Source: Phoronis australis (Eukaryota; Phoronida; Phoronidae). Taken from it: a stretch of 64,000 nucleotides of DNA. Under the pieces are notes generated by a model. The model had not been told where the DNA came from, searched no databases, and saw only the letters and a list, made by a program, of their open reading frames with translations. The DNA lies in assembly GCA_002633005.1 (NCBI GenBank), contig NMRA01000432.1, positions 64,942 through 128,941 on the forward strand, read 5' to 3'. This document shows positions 57,301 to 64,000 of the stretch, piece after piece. The translations under genes and the position numbers were made by a program. The number at the start of each line of letters is the position of its first letter. The first letter of the stretch is position 1.

Positions 57301-60120
57301 TGCCGGAACAGCGAAAATTGCCTGGAGGTTTTCTATAGGCGGATGAATATATCTGTACTGACTGGGTTGGAATACCTGTGTTGATTTTAGATAAAGTTAT
57401 TCTACTTTCATGGCCGTAGAGGAAGCGGGGAGAAGAGAAAAACTTCAGGAGTACGTTTGACAACTATCAGTGCATGATTTGTCCTTTGAAGGTCCTGGCC
57501 AGGACATTGTCGTTTGGGCGCTTGCTTTTTGTTGCATAGGTTGCCAAAGCACGGCTTTTGCGGAACGTATTGAATTTACTAGTTTTTTTTTAAAACCTAA
57601 AAATTCAATAAGACAATTTTGCTAATGCAAAACAATATTTTTTCCGGAGGCTCCACTCTGGCAAGGGATAATGGAGACAACCGTCTCTCTATTTTTCGGA
57701 TTTCTTTCCTCTCAATTCATGATATAACTTAAGGAAAATCGATGACCTGATAGATTACATCAATTGCTGAGCATGTCTTGTTTCTTTTTGAAAGCATAAT
57801 CTTTTCATATTTATTGACTCGGCTCTTGAAGGGAGGATTCCTGGCGTCAGTGGAAGTGTATCATTTTTCCAAGCCACCAGAAACTGTACTGCCCGTTTTT
57901 CAACGAGGGATATTGAAACATTAATTTCTAATCTGTTTTAGACAAATCCATTCGCTAAACGTCATCCAGTTAAAAGACTACACAATATTGCAACACCAGT
58001 ACAGATGGAAAAGATCGTCTAACTCATTATCACAGAAAAAGCAGTCATCATTTGGTAAAATTCCAATCTTGTGAAGACTAGTATTTTTTGAACCACGTTA
58101 ATTTGGTGAAACAAAATTGTTGGGTCATTCGGTAGATTTTAGATTTTAAAATTGTGTTTTCATGTTTATAACGTTCATCCAAACTCCATAGAAGTTCAAT
58201 TTACCAGCACTTCAGTTGTCACGTCGTGAAAATTTGAGGTCTTCGTAAGTCCATGTTTCGTACTTTGAAGTCACTATTGTTGAAGTTCGAAACGAATTTG
58301 CGTATCACAGATAACGCAGACATATTTCTTGTTGTGATCTAAAAACCCAATTATCATGTGATGCCGCACACAAATGAAACCAGTCTTCCTAATCAAAACT
58401 GATAGGGAAATTATTAAGTAACTGATCTAGTTACACAATTCGTTGGTTTGGGTATCACAGGCAACGCAAAAATATTTCTTGTGATCTACAAACCCAGTGA
58501 TCATGTAATGCAGCACCCTGATGAAACTAGTCTTCCAAATCAAAACTGATAGCGAAATTATTATTAAGCAACTGATTTAGTTACAGAATTCGTTGCTTTG
58601 GGTGATCTCTTGACTAAGATTTAAAAGCCGGTCACCAGTTCAAACAATTTGCAGTTAGGTTGGTTCAGCTCACAAAATTCAAAAAAAGGTCGCAACTGAG
58701 TACATGTAATACAGATGCGTACGAGGCTTAGATAAAATAATAAAGGAATTCTCAATGCATGTTTGTGGACGATTTCCACAGATAGCTCATTCCGTTTGGA
58801 GGCATATGTGTCGAGGTGACCTCTTACATTCGGGGTCGGTTTTAATCAATTTCAGTGTCGCACAGAGTTCGAACTTCTGCAAATAGATGTACTGGTTCGA
58901 TGTTTTCTCTTCGCACTATCCAATAAAAGTTCCGCAAAATAATCTGGTTGTTTTGTCATTTTTACGTTTTTGGAGATTCAAGTAGTTGGTTCGAAGAACC
59001 TGACGCGATTTGTTACCGCAGGACTAAGGACATTTTGATTTATGTAGATTGGTTAAACCACAAGTATGGATGTTTGACTAACTGTACCGGACTCGCTCAT
59101 ATTCAAGGTTGTAATGCTCCGTCAAGCTACGAAAACCTTCCCTTGTACAAGTCTAATCTGGTTTAGTACACCGACAATGGGATGCGACATATATTACACA
59201 GTATTCCGGCGACCACTCCAAGCCGCACTGAGAAATGGAAATTATGCCATGTAGATGTTACACATCTTTGTAACTAAATTTATTTTTAGTACGCACTTGC
59301 GTATGAATTGTGTTCGTATTTGTACTGTTCGATTACGCCATTTGACTTAACAGCAAGAGTGCTCGATTCCGATTTTTCGAAAAGGAATGTTTTCAACAAG
59401 AGACAAAAATAACGCGATGGGTAATTTGAAAAATTCAGGGATGGGTTCACAATTCACCGTTGTTCTGGTACTTCGTTTCAAAACAAAATAAAAAGATAAG
59501 CAACCCTGACCGGTAAGAAAAAACAAATAGACAGGAGTATTAAAAATAAAGTAATGAAAACAAGTATGTAACATATTTAAAACCAACGTTCCTTTGGGAA
59601 GACCCTTTGTGAAGATCAGCGCAAATTAACTTTTAAGTCTTTTTGTAATTTTTAATTGTACCAAGTTAAAAGTACTCATCACATTGCAGGCTTTAACTCT
59701 GTGCAAATGCTAGAGAAAAACAACTTAATTTGAGTGTACGACCACTATTGTTGAGAAAGTAGTGGTAGCTATTACATTTCCACTTCATCAGCTCAGATCC
59801 ACATCAATACGATTAACGGGCGTGCTCAGTGTATAGACATCATAAAGTTGTCTGGGGCTCAGGGAATCCGAGCGGTGACCAGTTTAAGCGAGAAATTCTC
59901 CACATGAAAAGACTGCAATCTGAATTATTCAGTTCTTTGTGCCAACTACAGGATGATCCCTATAGCCAATATCTTACACTACTGATTAACTTGATGTAGA
60001 TTGAAACTTTGGAAAACCCATATAATTCCCTTCCGAACAATAAACTTAAAGAATGTTTGGTTGGTTTTGCAAAATTAGGTTACATTTAGTGCCTCGTTCT
60101 AGAGATATAAGTTGACATTT
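54349..60120. other. Intergenic or AF10 3' UTR, no recognisable gene
   Basis: 5.8 kb. Possible poly(A) signals AATAAA at 54752 and 55012. Several 60-80-codon frames (56434-56679, 57218-57463 minus, 58948-59166) lack recognisable motifs or splice context. Confidence 0.4.
58288..58600. repeat. Diverged tandem duplication, ~150-bp unit
   Basis: Both copies hold GTATCACAG..AACGCA..ATATTTCTTG, then TGATCTA.AAACCCA.T.ATCATGT, then TCAAAACTGATAG.GAAATTA. The second begins near 58440. Confidence 0.85.
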
Positions 60121-60193
60121 TAACAGTAGTTCTTAATATAGCCGATAGGTTCGCTGTTTGACAATGAACCGCCAGATGTCACTTTCAAATAAG

Positions 60194-60275
60194 ATGGCTG
60201 CCTCCGATTTAGAAAGAGCACAAGCAGTGGCAGCAACTGACAAGAATGCTGCCATTCAAATACTGTTTCAACTCG
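60194..60275 (+). CDS. PSMD11: Probable first coding exon of 26S proteasome subunit PSMD11/Rpn6
   Basis: ATG in a good context (AAGATGGCTG) opens MAASDLERAQAVAATDKNAA, then IQILFQL, then a donor G|GTAATT in phase 1. Human PSMD11 starts with MAA, an (F/L)xRAQ helix and a TD-x-(E/N)-A-(S/A)-I-x-IL run, so residue spacing agrees over the whole exon. PSMD11/Rpn6 is a PCI-domain subunit of the proteasome lid that clamps lid to core. Upstream in-frame ATGs exist, but the family start fits 60194. No second exon was found before 64000, so the gene would continue rightwards. A short match; moderate certainty. Confidence 0.5.
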
Positions 60276-60591
60276 GTAATTATCCTTGTATATTTAAGAA
60301 GTATCAAGTTATAGAACAGAATATTTGGAATTCGATCATTCCTGATACTTGCCAATTGGTTTGGAATTCAAAGTTGACCGGCTTCACAGTTCACACAACA
60401 AAAGCTGAGTCACGTCAGCGCTGTTTCGTTTGTCTGACATGTCTGACTCTGAACTTGAAAAGTTGAATGAATGAAAGTGGTGTGATTGTTGTGATTTTAC
60501 CTCACGCTTAGGTCAACTTAATTTTTCACGTCAGTTAAATATCCACTCACTTGTAGTAAACACCCTCTTACTACACACTTGGGTTCTTCCT

Positions 60592-61610
60592 AGGAGTCCT
60601 AGGACTAGGTCTAGGAGTAGGCAATAATGACCATTGCCAGGCATTGCCTCTGTTGGCCCGAACCAGAGGCGATGCAGCTCCTATAGGCGCTCTGTACGCC
60701 GGAAGCTTTTTGGCGAATAATGCCTCGCACCGACTAAACCATCAAAGTCACGTTGTTATAAATGCCTTTTGCGCATAGAGGAACACCTTAGGAGGTTGTC
60801 GATGTGTTTAATTCCTTCCAACTCGAACAAATACTCCCGTTATCAAACTTTTTCTTCAAGCAGTCCTTATTTCAGTTCCCAAAATTGTGAACTCACCATT
60901 TTTATACTGCGCACGCTCCAATTTTTACCGCGCTCGCTAGGTGATGTGACTTCATGACCTCAATCTTTAAATAGGCTAAATGTGAGCCATTGCTGTCTTG
61001 TCAGTCAAATGTTTGTTTCCAAAATGCCACCACTTATACTTGTCTTTAATTGGCGTTACTTGAAACGGATTGTATTTCAATGAATTATTGTTTGTATTTG
61101 ATAAAAATAAATGCTGTTGATATGACATTTAGTAGTCTTTGTGCATATATTTGACGTTTTAATGTTTAACAACACGGCAAATGCACGGCTGGTTCCCGGC
61201 AGCACTTACGCTAACGGCAGGAACTTCAGCTTTCAAAGTTCGCCGGTAGGACCGCAACTTCTGACCTTCGACCCGGTTAAAAAAATCTTTTGGCGTGCGC
61301 CGAGTGAAAATGTTGAGTTAACGATTTTGGGAACTGAAATAGGGACTGCTCAAAGAAAAAGTTTGATAACGGGAGTATTTGTTCGAGTTGGAAGGAATTA
61401 AACACATCGACAACCTCCTAAGGTGTTCCTCTATGCGCAAAAGGTATTTATAACAACGTGACTTTGATGGTTTAGTCGGTGCGAGGCATAATTCGCCGAA
61501 AAGCTTCCGGCGTACAGAGCGCCTATAGGAGCTGCATCGCCTCTTGTTCGGGCCAACAGAGGTTATGGTCATTGCCTAGGTCTAGGAGTAGGAGTCGGAC
61601 TAGTGATCAG
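60592..61610. mobile_element. Foldback element 1 (inverted arms ~315 bp)
   Basis: The left arm (about 60600-60925) and right arm (about 61297-61610) are reverse complements with few differences. Shared landmarks are CTTTTTGGCGAATAATGCCT, GTTGTTATAAATGCCTTTTG and AATTCCTTCCAACTCGA. A spacer of about 370 bases lies between. CTAGGA-rich termini. No ORF. It lies in the presumed intron 1 of the PSMD11-like gene. Confidence 0.85.
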
Positions 61611-61614
61611 ATAA

Positions 61615-62215
61615 GTGATGACCGTCTCTAGCGGGCTAGTAGAGACGGTGGAGCTCCTGTAGGAGCTTCATACACTGAAAGCTTTTTGGCGAATTATGCC
61701 TCACACTGACTAAAACATCAAAGTCATGTTGTTATAAATTCCTTTGGTGCATCCAGGGACACCTTATAGCTTAGTAGGCCGTCGATGTATTATAATTCCT
61801 TCCAACTCGATGAAAGACTCTAGTTATCAAACTTTTTCTTTCAAAGGGTCCCTCATTCAGTTCCCAAAACCGGTAAGTTGCCATTTTTAACACTGCGCGC
61901 AGCAGGTGGTATGACATCACTGGCGTGCGCAGTGTCAAAATGGCGAGCTACCGATTTGGGGAACTGAACGAAGGACTGCTCGAAGAAAAAGTTTGATAAC
62001 GGGAGTATTTCGTCAAGTTGGAAGGAATTAAAGACATCGATGGCCTCTTGAGGTGTCCCTCTGTGCATAAAAGGTTTTTATAACAATGTGACATTGACAT
62101 TTTAGTCAGAGTGAGGCATAATTTGCCGAAAACCTTCTGGCGTGTGAAACTCCTTTAGGAGCTCCACTGTCTCTACTGGGCCAGCTAGAGACGGTGATCA
62201 CTGTCTAGACTAGGT
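61615..62215. mobile_element. Foldback element 2, same family, compact centre
   Basis: Arms of about 270 bases (61640-61885 and 61930-62185) with a short centre containing ACACTGCGCGC / GCGTGCGCAGTGT. The same landmarks as foldback 1, with more divergence. GACCGTCTCTAGC / GCTAGAGACGGT mark its outer ends. Confidence 0.85.
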
Positions 62216-63596
62216 GTAGTTCTGCAATAGTCAACCTGCTAGTTGCATAAATATTGTCGTCAAAATAGGAACCACTGTGTGTTAAGCACCAGCAGACTTC
62301 GAAATTTTACACCGCCACCATCGTCACTTTGTCATGAAGCTTACAGCAAACCAGTATGGCAGAAATTAAGCAAGAGCGAAATTTTGCCAATTTTCATGAT
62401 TTTCACAAGATCATATCTGTTAGGATACTAAATGACAAAAAATCAAAAGTGTGCCAGCAAAATATTTATTCAACTTTCTCCTTTATTAAAACAAATTGGG
62501 GCATTGATGAATATGTTTAAAAATTAAAGTAGTGCAAGCGCTTCTCACGTTTTTCATTCACCGATAAATTTTTTTGACTTCAAGTGGGTGTCTGTTTGTT
62601 GGTGGATGGTTGTTTCTGAACCAGTTACCATGATTTTGGTGTCAAATGATTCGTGAAAATTTTCTGCATTCAACCCTGAGTGTACACTTTTCATTTTCCG
62701 ATAAAAATATTAGAAAATCTAATTTTTACACTTTACCGCCTCCTAACTTCCCGACCTGAATTTTTTTGAAAGTCTACACTCAATGTCATCATCATTAATC
62801 TTATCCTAACCTATTTCAGTTATACTTTAATCAGTTGATTAGTCACAGTCCATCCAGGAACACATCCAAAAAAACAAGTGCAGTCAAATTTAAAGATTCA
62901 AGACTTCCTTGCCCTGTGTGTAGATAGCACGCAGGAGTCATTCAGTAGAACGCGCTTTATCTCTGGTTGATGTAACCACGGCAGTCATTGGTTAGCTTTA
63001 CAACAATGAAAAAAAATGGCGGACTATGACCTTGTCATGCAAGTGGTGTAACAGCGGCAATTTCGTTTCTGTAGTAATGTTTAATTACCACCTGCTTGAA
63101 GCACATACATGCACAATAAACACATATTTGGCCAATTTAACCGGTGTGTTTCTTATTCATACTGTGTGAATACAGGACAGCAACGTAAACAAAAGTCAGC
63201 GACAGTAGAAAGATGCACTCTGAAAAGGTGCAACCACAATTAAGCACCAATGTGTCTGTACAACAGACCACATTTACACTTCCCCCATCAGTCATGCCTG
63301 TTTGTTTGTGTAAAGCGCTACCTGTTGAGAATTCAACACCGGCCAATCAGAAACGCCGGTGTAATAAAATTTCCCCGAGGAAAATTAAAAGATGCCTGGG
63401 TGCTCTCTTCCTCCTAGCGACACGCAGAGAACCAGTGAGCCAAGAGTTCAAGCTTATTTGGAAAGTGATTGGTCAATTGTCGCTAAACCTGTCAATACAA
63501 GAAATAGAACTTGGGGCAAATAAAGTTGCGTAAAATATTACATAATATTTCTAAGATTAAATTAGAGTTCAGATTTTAGTATTGTACTACCGTAAT
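62216..63596. other. Right flank, no gene seen
   Basis: About 1.4 kb with one 106-codon frame (63213-63533) lacking a recognisable motif. Nothing else assigned. Confidence 0.4.
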
Positions 63597-63775
63597 CGTT
63601 CGGGTTAACGCCCATGCTCAGTTAACCGCCCACCCCTACTTTAGGTGGATTTTCGATTTAACCGCCCACTGCTCGGTTAACCGCCCCCCTGCTATTTTTG
63701 AAGATTTCCAATTAAGCGCCCACCTCTCGGTTAAGCGCCCATCCCCTACTTTTGACGATTGGTGATTACCGCCCT
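63597..63775. repeat. Cluster of TTAAC/AGCGCCCA motifs
   Basis: At least seven near-identical motifs in 180 bases: TTAACGCCCATG, TTAACCGCCCACC, TTAACCGCCCACT, TTAACCGCCCCC, TTAAGCGCCCACC, TTAAGCGCCCATC and ATTACCGCCC. Looks like the subterminal repeat zone of a DNA transposon whose remainder lies in or beyond the right edge. Confidence 0.7.
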
Positions 63776-64000
63776 GTGCTAATAGGAAACGCGAATCCCC
63801 GACCTTTTAGATTAAGATCGATGATAACATTGAGTGCAACGACGGCCTCAGAGACCGCGGTTTAGCAATGTGAATTATGATACCAGTAACAAATTATTGT
63901 AACGGGTCATCGATTAACTTCAAAATGTAATACTTGAACACTTTGTCACTTTCTTTTCTTCTCATGTTCGCAAACTTTAGGAACCGCGCTGGCGTCTACA
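63776..64000. other. Right edge, unresolved
   Basis: No gene or repeat recognised in the last 225 bases. Confidence 0.4.

Noticed and set aside
58948-59166. 72-codon frame with five Cys
   Set aside because: No family recognised, no convincing splice sites, nothing in its surroundings supports a gene.
60276-60466. Extension of the PSMD11-like frame past the donor
   Set aside because: Family resemblance stops exactly at the GTAATT donor; the rest is read-through into intron.
63213-63533. 106-codon frame near the right edge
   Set aside because: No motif or start context; both strands are open here, typical of chance.

Overview
The window is nuclear DNA from an animal, read as an invertebrate with intron-rich, repeat-laden genes. 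Short phase-matched exons with GT..AG borders are spread over tens of kilobases, and Penelope-like, LINE, Helentron-like, TIR and foldback elements lie between them. Its metazoan genes (an AF10/AF17 orthologue, a WSC-plus-immunoglobulin receptor, a probable proteasome subunit exon) would suit a marine invertebrate such as a hemichordate or cephalochordate. The sequence alone does not fix the species. Two assembly gaps (22666-22947 and 52715-53235) and one single N (11742) are present.

Left part, 1 to about 14.6 kb, minus strand: the 5' part of a secreted or membrane receptor gene, rebuilt here from eight exons whose phases all agree. It starts with a signal peptide split over two exons, then a WSC domain with eight cysteines, then three immunoglobulin-type domains joined by YGP linkers, and it runs off the left edge. 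Its introns hold a head-to-head pair of Penelope-like retroelements with GIY-YIG coding sequence, a LINE reverse-transcriptase scrap, and an old antisense copy of the repeat family described below.

Middle, 14.6 to 23.2 kb: no host gene recognised. It contains a decayed transposase-like pseudogene, a TIR element with perfect internal palindromes, two hairpins, tandem duplications and a gap.

Main gene, 23.2 to 51.2 kb, plus strand: a complete 15-coding-exon orthologue of vertebrate MLLT10/MLLT6 (AF10/AF17). The predicted 761-residue protein has the N-terminal PHD-zinc knuckle-PHD histone H3 reader and the EQLLERQW octapeptide motif plus leucine zipper that binds the H3K79 methyltransferase DOT1L in vertebrates. 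Its large introns hold many copies of one unusual repeat: about 1.5 kb, with asymmetric inverted repeats, a short hairpin near the 3' end and a core of alternating ~145/161-bp units. I read it as a non-autonomous Helentron-like element. Two copies are nested inside older copies. A 2.2-kb TIR element with a 5-bp target duplication and several minisatellites also lie in the introns.

Right part, 51.2 to 64 kb: the AF10 3' flank with another nested pair of the same repeat, about 5.8 kb with no recognisable gene, then a probable first coding exon of proteasome subunit PSMD11/Rpn6 (60194-60275). It is followed by two related foldback elements and a block of CGCCCA-type subterminal repeats near the edge.
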